This document shows positions 29,332-38,421 of a stretch of 64,000 nt of DNA, piece by piece (position 1 is the first letter of the stretch; every line of letters begins with the position of its first letter). The stretch comes from Hyphomicrobiales bacterium (GTDB taxonomy: Bacteria; Pseudomonadota; Alphaproteobacteria; Rhizobiales; Rhizobiaceae), in the NCBI GenBank assembly GCA_900468285.1, contig UBTF01000008.1:1-64000 (forward strand), in the 5' to 3' direction. A model generated the notes under the pieces. The model saw only the letters and a list, made by a program, of their open reading frames with translations, did no database searches and was not told where the DNA came from. The position numbers and the translations under genes are program-made.

Positions 29332-29365
29332 GGGGCCGCCTGCATGGTGTCAGGCGGCCCCTTTT
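29332..29365 (+). terminator. Intrinsic terminator between convergent kinase and MCP genes
   Basis: GGGGCCGCCTG (29332-29342), loop CATGGTGT, CAGGCGGCCCC (29351-29361), TTTT. It terminates the rightward kinase gene; on the other strand the hairpin is present but the T-tract is poor. Confidence 0.9.
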
Positions 29366-29386
29366 AATTTGCTGTCGCCATTCAGC

Positions 29387-31231
29387 TTATGCGGCGCGGC
29401 TGTAGCGATCCTGCTGCATGCTGTCCTGACCGATGCGGAAGCGTTGGACGAGGGTGAGCAGGGCTTCCACCTCTTCCGACAACATCTGTGTTGCAGCGCT
29501 GGACTCTTCGGCCATGGCGGCGTTCTGCTGCGTCATCTGGTCCATCTGGTTGACGGAGCCATTGACCTCCTGAAGCGCCGATGACTGGTCCTGCGTTGCC
29601 GTGGCAATGGTTTCGACATGCTTGCTGACGACGACGATCTGCTGGCTGATATCGGAAAGCACCTGTCCTGCTTCCTGAACCAGCTGCGCACCGGTGCCGA
29701 CCTCATTGGTAGACTGGTTGATCAGCTTCTTGATTTCGCGTGCAGCATCGGCTGAGCGCTGGGCAAGTTCGCGAACTTCCTGGGCGACAACGGCAAAACC
29801 CTTGCCGGCTTCGCCTGCACGTGCCGCTTCGATACCGGCATTGAGGGCAAGAAGGTTCGTCTGGAACGCGATGTCATCGATCACCTCGATGATCTGTTCG
29901 ATCTGCTTCGAGGCGCCTTCAATGCGTCCCATGGCATCGATTGCATTCTTGACAACGGTACCTGAGCTGTCTGCACTCTTCTGTGTGATGCGCACAGCTT
30001 CGTTGGCTTCGCGGGCGCGTTCGGCGGAGGACTTGACCGTAACCGTGATTTCCTCGACCGCTGCTGCTGTCTGCTCCAGCGATGCTGCCTGCGATTCTGT
30101 CCGGCGCGAGAGATCGTTGGACGATTCCCGCATCTCCATGCCGTTGTGCTGAATTGTCAGTGTTCTCGTGCGGATCTGCGCAAGCACATCCTTGAGGTTT
30201 GCAAGCGATGTGTTGAAGTCGGTACGAAGCTGCTCCAGGCGGCCGGAGAAAGGTGTGTCGATGTTCTGTGTAAGGTCACCCTGCGAAAGACGAGCAAGAC
30301 CAGCGGCAAGCTGCGTGACGGCGAAGTCGATCTGACGATCAGTCTCGCGCTTTTCGGCATCATTGCGGCTGCGTTCTGCCTCTGCCTGAACACGCTCTTC
30401 AGCGCTGCGGCCTTCAATGACCAGCTTCTCATGGGCATTTTCGCGGAAAACTTCGAGCGCTCTGGCGATATTGCCGAACTCGTTCTTGTTCCTGGTATAT
30501 GGGATTTCCGTTTCAAGCTTGCCTTCGGATAGGGATTCGACCGCATTCGTCAACAGGCCGAGCGGACGTAGTGCCCGGTTGATTGCGAAATAGCCAAGGA
30601 TGCCGAAGACGAGCATGACGGCAAAGCCGCACCAGAGCACGATGCTGCCGAGGCCATCGATATGTCCCTGATAGACAGTCATCGGGACGCCGACGAAGAG
30701 AATGCCAACAGTTGCACCGGTCTTGGACAGCACCGGCATATAGGCCGTCATATAGTCTGTGCCAAACAGGGTCGCCTGACCGAAATAGGGCTCGCCCTTT
30801 GCCATTTTTGCATAGGCCGGGCTGTCGGCTGCCAACTTGGTTCCGACGGCGCGCTCACCCTTTTCGTTTTTCACGTTGGTTGAGATGCGAACATAATCTG
30901 ACCCCTGGGCCTGGAACACCGTCGCAACGCCACCATTTGCAATGCCCGTGCGGTCAACCAGATCGAAATCCAGAAGCGTGCCGATGCTGGGGCGGTTGAT
31001 GGATTTGAGCTCGCCATTGTCCATCGTGACTGTCGCGCCGCCGACCTTCATTTCATAGAGGATCGCCATGCTTCTGACAGCGCGCCTTGTGTCGAGCAGC
31101 GCGCTCTCCATAACGTCGTCCCTCAGACGCACATAGGTGGATGCGCCGACAGCAAAAATGCCTAGAAAAATAAGCGCGATAGTCAGACACACCATCTGAA
31201 TGACTATCGATCTCGAAAAAAAACTCGCCAT
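29387..31231 (-). CDS. Methyl-accepting chemotaxis protein with periplasmic Cache-type domain
   Basis: A 614-residue membrane receptor. TM1 ([20 protein letters not shown]), a periplasmic sensor of about 160 residues with Cache_3-Cache_2-like features ([30 protein letters not shown]), TM2 ([20 protein letters not shown]) and a HAMP domain ([19 protein letters not shown]) precede the signalling hairpin with its conserved tip ([20 protein letters not shown]). There is no C-terminal CheR/CheB-tethering pentapeptide; the protein ends in QQDRYSRAA. The ligand is unknown, but such domains often bind small organic acids. It is transcribed alone, leftward. Confidence 0.92.
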   Translation of the reverse strand: MASFFSRSIVIQMVCLTIALIFLGIFAVGASTYVRLRDDVMESALLDTRRAVRSMAILYEMKVGGATVTMDNGELKSINRPSIGTLLDFDLVDRTGIANGGVATVFQAQGSDYVRISTNVKNEKGERAVGTKLAADSPAYAKMAKGEPYFGQATLFGTDYMTAYMPVLSKTGATVGILFVGVPMTVYQGHIDGLGSIVLWCGFAVMLVFGILGYFAINRALRPLGLLTNAVESLSEGKLETEIPYTRNKNEFGNIARALEVFRENAHEKLVIEGRSAEERVQAEAERSRNDAEKRETDRQIDFAVTQLAAGLARLSQGDLTQNIDTPFSGRLEQLRTDFNTSLANLKDVLAQIRTRTLTIQHNGMEMRESSNDLSRRTESQAASLEQTAAAVEEITVTVKSSAERAREANEAVRITQKSADSSGTVVKNAIDAMGRIEGASKQIEQIIEVIDDIAFQTNLLALNAGIEAARAGEAGKGFAVVAQEVRELAQRSADAAREIKKLINQSTNEVGTGAQLVQEAGQVLSDISQQIVVVSKHVETIATATQDQSSALQEVNGSVNQMDQMTQQNAAMAEESSAATQMLSEEVEALLTLVQRFRIGQDSMQQDRYSRAA

Positions 31232-31392
31232 ACATATATCCCCGAGAATGACCGAATGTGGCCATAATGCGGGAAAACCGTTAAAATTCAGGGAATATCA
31301 GTGATTGTAAGTATCGGTGATTATTCGGCTTTTTTAGCAATTTGATTTTGGTCAAATACCGGATATCGCTCACTTATTTGCAAAAAATGCTG

Positions 31393-31424
31393 CCTGACCT
31401 GTTTTACAGCTGGTCAGGTTTTTT
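31393..31424. terminator. Bidirectional terminator downstream of the Mrp operon
   Basis: CCTGACC (31393-31399), a 12-nt loop and GGTCAGG (31412-31418), followed on the + strand by TTTTTT. On the - strand the same hairpin is followed within 5 nt by another T-run. On the - strand it would end the Mrp operon whose last gene stops at 31487. The rest of the 255-bp gap is AT-rich leader for the MCP gene. Confidence 0.7.
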
Positions 31425-31486
31425 GAAATTCCTGCAACCTTTTACACCTAAAATCAAGTTTATCGGATGTATCGAGTTGCATGCCG

Positions 31487-31831
31487 TCAGAGGCTCTGGC
31501 GGCTATTGGGGTTCTGCTCGGCTCTGTCCCGGTAGAGCGCTGCGCGTCCAAGCAACATCAGCGAAACCGGTGTCGTGATGGTCATGAAGATTCCAATGAA
31601 GATCTCATGAAAGACCGGGCGTTGGCCCGACACCGAAAAATAGATGATGGAGGCCATGACGATGCCGCCGGTACCCCAACTGGTGCCGAGGGTGGGGGCG
31701 TGCAGCCGTTCGTAAAAGCTTTGCAGGCGCGCAAAGCCGATTGTTCCGATCAACGCCAGAGACGAACCGAGCAGGATGAAGAAGGCCACGAGGATCGCGG
31801 CCCACAGAGGGAATTCGGCAGCTTCGCTCAT
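31487..31831 (-). CDS. phaG: Mrp-type Na+(K+)/H+ antiporter subunit G
   Basis: A 114-residue protein with three predicted membrane helices (LWAAILVAFFILLGSSLALI; TGGIVMASIIYFSV; IFIGIFMTITTPVSLMLLGR). The MTITTPVSLMLLGRAAL segment is characteristic of MrpG/PhaG/MnhG. It is required for assembly or function of the hetero-oligomeric antiporter. Last gene of the operon; its start overlaps the subunit F stop (ATGA). Confidence 0.93.
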   Translation of the reverse strand: MSEAAEFPLWAAILVAFFILLGSSLALIGTIGFARLQSFYERLHAPTLGTSWGTGGIVMASIIYFSVSGQRPVFHEIFIGIFMTITTPVSLMLLGRAALYRDRAEQNPNSRQSL

Positions 31832-32109
31832 TCTATCACCTCACCACGCATCATGAACTTGGACAGAGCAACCGTGGACACGAAGCCGAGAATGGCGATC
31901 AGCAGGGCTGCGGCGAAGTAGACATCATTCCCGGTGCGCAGTCCGAAAGTGAGGACCAGCAGCATGGAGTTGACATAGAGCGTATCCACGCCAAGCACGC
32001 GGTCTTGCGCGCGCGGGCCAATGGCGATGCGATAGACGGATATCGACATGGCAATGGCAAGGAACAATTGTGCGATCGAAAACGACCAGAAAAGGATAAC
32101 CGAACTCAT
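31828..32109 (-). CDS. phaF: Mrp-type antiporter subunit F
   Basis: A 93-residue, three-helix membrane protein of the MrpF/PhaF family; the segment VYRIAIGPRAQDRVLGVDTL is the family signature with the conserved RVLG.D. It overlaps both neighbours by 4 nt, showing tight translational coupling within the operon. It is a small subunit needed for complex stability; in some species MrpF homologues also affect bile-salt or cation efflux. Confidence 0.93.
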   Translation of the reverse strand: MSSVILFWSFSIAQLFLAIAMSISVYRIAIGPRAQDRVLGVDTLYVNSMLLVLTFGLRTGNDVYFAAALLIAILGFVSTVALSKFMMRGEVIE

Positions 32110-32594
32110 TCGAATATCTCCATCAGCATTTTTTCATAGCGGCTCTTGATGAGATTTTGCCAGTGCGCTTCGCTGACTTCGTCAAGGACGTGAATAAGCA
32201 GCGTTCCCTGGGAGGAGTTATACTCCAGCCACGCGCTGCCGGGCGTTGCCGTAAGGACGATGGCGAGAACGGCAAGGCCCATGGGATCGCGCAGGTCGAG
32301 CGGTATGGTCAGGAAGCCTGCTTTGACCTTGCGATTGCGCTGAAGCAGGATGATCGTGGCAACCGCAATGTTCGAGCGAACGATATCATAGAGCACGATA
32401 GCGGTGAGTTTCACCACCAGATGCCAGTTGCGAATACGCGGCTTCGGTGGACGAAGCGACGCCATAGCCCAGGACGCAACAATGGCAACCGCTGTCCCGA
32501 GCAGGAGATGACCCGGCGAGAAGCTGTTGATCGTCATCCAGAAGAACATCAGTGACAAGGTCAGCAGCGGATAGGGCAGGAACCGGGATCTCAT
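32106..32594 (-). CDS. phaE: Mrp-type antiporter subunit E
   Basis: A 162-residue protein with N-terminal membrane helices (PLLTLSLMFFWMTINSF; HLLLGTAVAIVASWAMASL), a conserved DIVRSNIAVA segment and a cytoplasmic C-terminal domain (LTATPGSAWLEY..., LIHVLDEVSEAHW) as in MrpE/PhaE. The start is ATG 32594, overlapping the subunit D stop. The frame remains open upstream inside the D gene, but that part is an out-of-frame shadow. Confidence 0.92.
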   Translation of the reverse strand: MRSRFLPYPLLTLSLMFFWMTINSFSPGHLLLGTAVAIVASWAMASLRPPKPRIRNWHLVVKLTAIVLYDIVRSNIAVATIILLQRNRKVKAGFLTIPLDLRDPMGLAVLAIVLTATPGSAWLEYNSSQGTLLIHVLDEVSEAHWQNLIKSRYEKMLMEIFE

Positions 32595-34237
32595 GGTATG
32601 GCCTCCTGACTTCTTTCCGCGCGCGGCGCCGTCATCACGCCCTGAATATAACTTTCCGGAAGGTCGAGGATTCTGGCTGTTTCCTGCATGTAACGCATGA
32701 TCGGCCCAGCCGCGATCGTCATTGCCAGTGTCATTCCCAGCAAAAGCAGGATCGGGGCGATTTCGATGACGAGAACCCGGGGCACCGTTCCTTCCAGCGA
32801 TCCCCAGAAGGTACGGATCCCGGCGCGCGTCATGGAAATCAGGGCAGCAAGGCCCGAAAAGACGATAAGGAAGACAATCCACCAGGAAAGGGTTGATACA
32901 GTGTCATCAGCGCCCAGCCCGGACGGGTTGAGAATTGCCGACAGCATGGAAAATTTCGCGATGAAGCCGGAGAGAGGCGGCAGTCCCGCAAGAAGAATGC
33001 CGCAGGCAGCAAAGCAGGTGCCAAGCACGGCCATCGTGCCCGGCATGGTTACTCCAACCTCGTCTTCCTCTTCATCCTCGTCGCCTTCGCCGTAGGCTTC
33101 CATCGTGACCGCCAGAACGTTGGCACCGGCATCCTGGCCACGCTCCACAAGCTCGATCAGCAGGAAGAAGGCACTGATCGTCAGCGTCGAGGAAACCATA
33201 TAATAGAGCGCACCGGCCGCCACCATCGGATTTCCGGTGCCCATCGCGGCAAGAAGCGTTCCTGAGGATACAAGCACCGAAAAGCCCGCCAAACGGCCAA
33301 GCGCCTGCGAGGCAAGAACGCCGATCGTCCCGAAGACGATGGTCGCGATGCCGCCGACGAGAAGCGCATCATGTCCGAACCCTGCCGACATCCCAGCCGT
33401 CTGTCCAAACAGCAGGAAGGTCAGACGGGCGATGACATAAATGCCGACCTTGCTCATGATGGCGAAGATGGCTGCAACAGGAGCTGATGCGGCGCTGTAA
33501 GCGGATGGCAGCCAGAAATTCAACGGCCACATGCCAGCCTTTACCAGAAAGGCTATGCCAAGGACGGCAGCGCCCGTTTCCAGCAGCATTCGCTGATCGG
33601 GATTGAGACCGGCGATGCGTTGCGCCAGGTCGCCCATGTTGAGCGTGCCCGTGACGCCATAGATGAGGCTGACGCCGATGAGGAAGAACAGTGCAGCGAC
33701 CAGATTGATGGCGATGTAGTGCAGCCCGGCCTTGACCCGCAACTGGCCGGAACCGTGCAGCAAAAGGCCGTAGGATGCGGCAAGCATGACTTCAAAGAAG
33801 ACGAAAAGGTTGAACAGGTCACCCGTCAGGAAGGCACCGTTGACGCCCATGAGCATGAGGTGAAAGAGCGAATGAAAATGGGCGCCCGACCTATGCCACT
33901 TGGCAAGCGAATAGATGAGCGCGGGCAGGGCCAGAAGCGCTACCAGCAGCACCATCAGGCCCGACAGGCGATCCGCCACAAGCACGATGCCGAAAGGTGC
34001 TGGCCAGTTGCCGAGCAGATATACGCCTGTCGAGATGACGGCGGCAACTTCGGTGCTGACCGTCGAATTGACTTCCATGAACAGCGCAACTGCCACGGCA
34101 AGCAGCACCAGACTGGAGACAACGCTGACAACCGCTTTGAAGTTACGCTTTCGTTCATCGATGAACAGGAGGATGGCGCCGGTGATCAGCGGCACCAGAA
34201 TAGGTGCAACGACGATATGGGGAGGCAGGGAATTCAC
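32591..34237 (-). CDS. phaD: Mrp-type antiporter subunit D
   Basis: A 548-residue, about 14-helix protein homologous to complex I subunits NuoM/NuoN and one of the two ion-translocating subunits. It shows FFEVMLAASYGLLLHG with the conserved glutamate and LVKAGMWPLNFWLPSAYSAA with the conserved lysine. An acidic insertion (GEGDEDEEEDEVGV) sits in a loop between late helices, at about 33060-33100. The start is GTG 34237, overlapping the subunit C stop (GTGA) and preceded by GGGAGGG; longer upstream sequence is out of frame with C. Confidence 0.93.
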   Translation of the reverse strand: MNSLPPHIVVAPILVPLITGAILLFIDERKRNFKAVVSVVSSLVLLAVAVALFMEVNSTVSTEVAAVISTGVYLLGNWPAPFGIVLVADRLSGLMVLLVALLALPALIYSLAKWHRSGAHFHSLFHLMLMGVNGAFLTGDLFNLFVFFEVMLAASYGLLLHGSGQLRVKAGLHYIAINLVAALFFLIGVSLIYGVTGTLNMGDLAQRIAGLNPDQRMLLETGAAVLGIAFLVKAGMWPLNFWLPSAYSAASAPVAAIFAIMSKVGIYVIARLTFLLFGQTAGMSAGFGHDALLVGGIATIVFGTIGVLASQALGRLAGFSVLVSSGTLLAAMGTGNPMVAAGALYYMVSSTLTISAFFLLIELVERGQDAGANVLAVTMEAYGEGDEDEEEDEVGVTMPGTMAVLGTCFAACGILLAGLPPLSGFIAKFSMLSAILNPSGLGADDTVSTLSWWIVFLIVFSGLAALISMTRAGIRTFWGSLEGTVPRVLVIEIAPILLLLGMTLAMTIAAGPIMRYMQETARILDLPESYIQGVMTAPRAERSQEAIP

Positions 34238-34569
34238 TTCGTTTCCCTCCCGTCGACATGGTCGGTACCCGTCAAGCCGCGAGCGGCCAGAAGGACGACG
34301 AGAAAGAGAGCGGTTGTTGCAAAGCCGATGACAATGGCGGTGAGCACCAGAGCCTGCGGCACGGGATCGGTGAGGGTGGAAGTGATGACGCCATCCAGCA
34401 AAAGCGGCGGCGCATTGGTCTTGATGCCTCCAACCCCGAAAATGAAGAGGTTGACGGCGTAAGAGAGAAGCGAAAGGCCGATGATGACCTGATATGTGCG
34501 CGGGCGCAGGATGAGCCATACACCCGAACCCGTCATCACACCGATGCCGATGGCAAGAATAAGTTCCAT
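34234..34569 (-). CDS. phaC: Mrp-type antiporter subunit C
   Basis: A 111-residue, three-helix protein homologous to NuoK. It shows ILRPRTYQVIIGLSLLSYAV, VNLFIFGVGG and DPVPQALVLTAIVIGFATTA, the last including the conserved PQALVLTAIVI motif. Its ATG overlaps the A/B subunit stop and its stop overlaps the D start. The name follows rhizobial pha nomenclature; mrpC and mnhC are synonyms. Confidence 0.95.
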   Translation of the reverse strand: MELILAIGIGVMTGSGVWLILRPRTYQVIIGLSLLSYAVNLFIFGVGGIKTNAPPLLLDGVITSTLTDPVPQALVLTAIVIGFATTALFLVVLLAARGLTGTDHVDGRETK

Positions 34570-37487
34570 TACGCTTCCTCCGCTTTTGCGGCGTCTGGCG
34601 TACGTATCTTGTAGTTACGCAGCGATTGGTGCGCCAATGCTATAAGAATAAGAACCGTTGCTCCAACGACGAGCGCAAACACGCCGAGGTCGAAGAGCAG
34701 TGCGGTGGCCGTCGGCATTTTGCCGATATAGGGCAGCTCCGTATATTGGAAATAGGAGGTCAGGAACGGGTAGCCGAGGTACCACGAGCCCATGCCTGTG
34801 GAAGCGGCCATCAGCAGGCCGAAACCCATCCAGCGCAGCGGCAGGATGCGGATCCGGTCCTCGGCCCAGCGCGTGCCGCCCGCCAGATATTGCAACAGGA
34901 AGGCAACGGCCATGGTGATGCCGGCAGAGAAACCGCCGCCCGGCAAATCGTGCCCGCGTATGAACAGGAAAATCGAGAAGGTGACGATGACGGGGAACAT
35001 CCACTGCATGATGATGGATGGCACCAGCAGGTAGTCGCGTACCGTGTCTCCCTTGCTCCGCTCGGGGCTTTCCGCGTCGAAGGCATTCTGTATCAATTGC
35101 TGCTCGGGCAGGCCGATACTTTCGTGTGCCGGGCGGAAACGACGCAGCAGCGCAAAGACAGTCAGGCCGACAATCGCAAGGACCGCGATTTCGCCAAGCG
35201 TATCGAAGCCGCGGAAATCGACCAGAATGACATTGACGACATTGGTGCCGCCACCTTGAGAATAGGCATTGTCCAGGAAGTAATTTGCAATCGTGTTGGG
35301 AACGGGCACCGTCATGACGGCAAAGGCAATAACGCTCATCCCGATGCCGCAGAAGACAGCCAGAAGGAAATCTCGTCCACGGCGAAGCTGTGCAGGGAGT
35401 TCGGTGTTGTTGTCGATCTTCTCCATTCTTTTCGGCAGCCAGCGCAGGCCAAGCAGGATGAGAACGAGAGTGACGATCTCGACAAGCAATTGCGTAATCG
35501 CCAGATCGGGGGCTGAAAGCCAGACAAAGGTCAGGCATGTCACCAGACCGGCAACGCCCAGCATCACCAGAGCGGCGAGCCGATGATATTTTGCCTGCCA
35601 CGCGGCGCCCATGGCAGCAATCATGCCGATGCCCCACAAAATGGCAAAGATCGGGTCAAACGAAGTCACACTGGGCAGCGTCAGCGAAAACTGCGATGCG
35701 GCAAGCGGGGAAAAGCCTGCAATCAGGGCAACAAGGATTAACATGCGCAGTTGCGGCTGCAGACGGCGCGTTCCAAGCGTGCTTTCCAGCCAGCGCGCCC
35801 ACTTCCAGGAGAGGGTAACCAGAATGCGCTCGAAAATGCGCTGGCCCCGCAAATGCCGGAAGACCGGCGGACCGTCCTCGCATCTGGAGAAATACCCGCC
35901 AAGCACGGCGTAGATCGCCACCCCGCCGACAAGCGCCACGAGGCTCATCATCAGCGGCACGTTGAAGCCATGCCAGATGGACAGGCTGTAAACCGGAGTC
36001 TGTGGTCCGAGCACCGACAGAACCGCCGAATGTAGGAAGGGGCCGATCGAAAGGCTTGGCACGATGCCGACGATCAGGCAGGCAAGAACCAGGAACTCGA
36101 TGGGAAACCGCATCCAGCGAGGCGGCTCATGCGGCTTTGGATTGGGAATGTCATGGGGCGGCGGTCCGAAAAAGACCGTGTGAATGAAACGCAGCGAGTA
36201 GGCAACCGCAAAGGCGCCGGACAGGGTTGCGACATAGGGCAGGGCCTTGTCGAGAAGCGAATCCGCATGGGTTTCGACGGCTTCGGCAAAGAACATTTCC
36301 TTCGACAGAAAGCCGTTGAACAGGGGCACACCCGCCATCGCCGCACTGGCCGCCATGGCAAGCGTCGCGGTTGCCGGCAGGAAGCGATAGAGCCCGCTCA
36401 GACGCCGCATATCGCGCGTCCCGGTTTCGTGATCGATGATGCCAGCAGCCATGAACAGCGACGCCTTGAAGGTGGCATGGTTCATCATGTGGAAGATGGC
36501 CGCAACGGCAGCCAGGGGACTTCCCAGGCTTAGCAGTGTGGTGATGAGGCCAAGATGACTGATGGTCGAATAGGCCAGCAGGCCCTTCAGGTCCTGCTGG
36601 AACATGGCAAAATAGGCGCCGAGCAGCAATGTCGTGACGCCCGCAAAACCGACAAGCCAGAACCATTCCTGCGTACCTGCCAGAACCGGCCATAGCCGCA
36701 CAAGCAGGAAGACCCCTGCCTTCACCATGGTGGCCGAATGCAGATATGCCGAGACAGGCGTCGGTGCTGCCATGGCATTAGGCAGCCAGAAGTGAAACGG
36801 GAACTGGGCACTCTTCGTCAAGGCGCCGATCAGGATCAGCACGAGCGCAGGGATATAGAGTGAATGAGCCCTGATCTCAGGACCCTTTGCGAGAATAGCG
36901 TCCAGATCGTAACTGCCCGCCATATGCCCAAGGATAAGCAGCCCGGCCAGCAGGCAGAAGCCGCCGATGCCGGTAACGGTCAGAGCCATGCGCGCGCCAT
37001 CTCGGGCGGTTGCATTGTGATGCCAGTATCCAATCAGCAGGAAGGAGAAAACACTCGTCAGTTCCCAGAAGATCGACAGCAGGATGACGTTTCCGGACAG
37101 TACGATGCCGAGCATCGATCCCATGAAGGAAAGAAGAAAGGCAAAGAAGCGCGGGATCGGATCGTCCGAAGACATGTAATATCGAGCATAGAGCACGACC
37201 AGCAAACCAATGCCGGTGATGAGCACAAGAAACATCCATGCAAAGGCGTCGAGCCGGAGCGTGAAATTCAGCCCCAGTTGCGGCAGCCATTCGACATCAT
37301 ATTTGATGACCGCGCCGCCCTTGACGCTGGTGTAGAGAAACAGTGTGCTGACGAAACTGAAGAGAGCAAGCCCCCCAGCCACGGCAGCGGGAGCACGTGC
37401 GGCGCCATCCCTGGGCATTGCAGCTGTGATGATGCTGCCAATGAAAGGGAGGGCAATCAGAATAGGAAGAAGGACTTCAAGTCTCAT
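34569..37487 (-). CDS. phaAB: Mrp-type antiporter fused subunits A and B
   Basis: A protein of about 972 residues. The N-terminal 750 or so correspond to MrpA/NuoL (WELTSVFSFLLIGYW; LTKSAQFPFHFWLPNAMAAP; HMMNHATFKASLFMAAG with conserved charged residues). The last 200 or so correspond to MrpB (YLLVPSIIMQWMFPVIVTFS; GHDLPGGGFSAGITMAVAFL). The A-B fusion defines group-2 Mrp operons, typical of rhizobia, where Pha1 supports K+ efflux, alkaline pH and nodule invasion. ATG 37487 is used; TTG 37499 is an alternative. First gene of the operon. Confidence 0.93.
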   Translation of the reverse strand: MRLEVLLPILIALPFIGSIITAAMPRDGAARAPAAVAGGLALFSFVSTLFLYTSVKGGAVIKYDVEWLPQLGLNFTLRLDAFAWMFLVLITGIGLLVVLYARYYMSSDDPIPRFFAFLLSFMGSMLGIVLSGNVILLSIFWELTSVFSFLLIGYWHHNATARDGARMALTVTGIGGFCLLAGLLILGHMAGSYDLDAILAKGPEIRAHSLYIPALVLILIGALTKSAQFPFHFWLPNAMAAPTPVSAYLHSATMVKAGVFLLVRLWPVLAGTQEWFWLVGFAGVTTLLLGAYFAMFQQDLKGLLAYSTISHLGLITTLLSLGSPLAAVAAIFHMMNHATFKASLFMAAGIIDHETGTRDMRRLSGLYRFLPATATLAMAASAAMAGVPLFNGFLSKEMFFAEAVETHADSLLDKALPYVATLSGAFAVAYSLRFIHTVFFGPPPHDIPNPKPHEPPRWMRFPIEFLVLACLIVGIVPSLSIGPFLHSAVLSVLGPQTPVYSLSIWHGFNVPLMMSLVALVGGVAIYAVLGGYFSRCEDGPPVFRHLRGQRIFERILVTLSWKWARWLESTLGTRRLQPQLRMLILVALIAGFSPLAASQFSLTLPSVTSFDPIFAILWGIGMIAAMGAAWQAKYHRLAALVMLGVAGLVTCLTFVWLSAPDLAITQLLVEIVTLVLILLGLRWLPKRMEKIDNNTELPAQLRRGRDFLLAVFCGIGMSVIAFAVMTVPVPNTIANYFLDNAYSQGGGTNVVNVILVDFRGFDTLGEIAVLAIVGLTVFALLRRFRPAHESIGLPEQQLIQNAFDAESPERSKGDTVRDYLLVPSIIMQWMFPVIVTFSIFLFIRGHDLPGGGFSAGITMAVAFLLQYLAGGTRWAEDRIRILPLRWMGFGLLMAASTGMGSWYLGYPFLTSYFQYTELPYIGKMPTATALLFDLGVFALVVGATVLILIALAHQSLRNYKIRTPDAAKAEEA

Positions 37488-37580
37488 AAAGAATGGCAAT
37501 TTCTATGGCGTTAAATTTATCCGAATCCAGACCGCCAACGTCGCCACTTTCATCTATGGAATGAAAAATGGCCTTGGCAC

Positions 37581-37979
37581 TTAAAGTTGTGTCGAAGGCG
37601 GGCCGCGTGGCGACACGATCCCTGAAATGACGGAGCCATGGACACTGGCGCGATCTTCCTTCCAGCCGATCCGGGATTGCGCGTCACCGAGTATCAGTGG
37701 ATCGACAGGTGAAAACGAAGGCATCCCGTCATGATGAATGTGCTGGTGGAGAAACCGCACAAGGAGCTGGCTGTCACTTCCTGTTGAAGCCCGGGCGGAC
37801 GATGGAATTGCTGCCTGCGGTTGAGACGTTCGTTCCAGCCGGTGGGGTTTCAGAACGGGCGACGCGCAGGCGTTGGTCTGAAAGCCTATGAGGACGAGAA
37901 TGCCTGCGGCGAAGACACTGATCAGCCTTGTGGATTGAAGCGGAGCCCATCGGCTTTTCCCCATCCATGGCAAAATCAT
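37581..37979 (-). CDS. Small putative secreted protein
   Basis: A 132-residue hypothetical protein. A basic N terminus is followed by a hydrophobic stretch (LISVFAAGILVLIGFQTNAC) and an ACA-S type cleavage site near residue 39, suggesting Sec export. The mature part is polar, with several histidines (RFLHQHIHHDGMPSF). ATG 37979 has TGAGGAG very close upstream; ATG 37964 is an alternative. No family recognised. It lies between the Mrp operon and the che operon, transcribed leftward away from che. Moderate doubt that it is real. Confidence 0.45.
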   Translation of the reverse strand: MILPWMGKSRWAPLQSTRLISVFAAGILVLIGFQTNACASPVLKPHRLERTSQPQAAIPSSARASTGSDSQLLVRFLHQHIHHDGMPSFSPVDPLILGDAQSRIGWKEDRASVHGSVISGIVSPRGPPSTQL

Positions 37980-38331
37980 ATCTCCTCAGTCGTCGTCGGC
38001 GTTTCGTTTAAACATCACCATGGAAGCGAATATCAGTGCTGCATTGTTTTTAGGGGAACGGTATTGCCATTGTCCAGCACGGCATCAAAAAAATCGGAAA
38101 TCTTTTCCATAATTTACGATTCACGAATGAGTTATGTGCATGTTACATACTCGTTCGTACCAAATTGCAGCAAATTCTATCATTTCTAAGTCCAATGTTG
38201 ATTTCTTAACCTTCAAGCAAGGAATTAACCATAAAGATTGGATGTATTTCACGGCGGAATGGGGATGCAACCATCTTCTTCCAGGCATGACGCCGCCCTG
38301 CCGTACCGGGACTGATCCGGTATTTCGTTGA
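37980..38331 (+). promoter_or_regulatory. AT-rich promoter region of the che operon with two TTAACC motifs
   Basis: This gap of about 350 bp (to 38331) precedes the che operon. It holds TTAACC at 38206-38211 and TTAACCAT at 38225-38232, 19 bp apart in the same orientation, similar to CtrA-type half-sites. A ribosome-binding-like AGAAGG at 38337-38342 precedes an ATG at 38349 that is out of frame with icpA. No gene found in the region. Confidence 0.45.
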
Positions 38332-38421
38332 TTGCAGAAGGCTCAGCTATGTCGATGCGACACCGCTTTGGTGCGCAAACTCGTCAAATATCCCTGCGGA
38401 TACTGGCATTCTCAATCGGTC

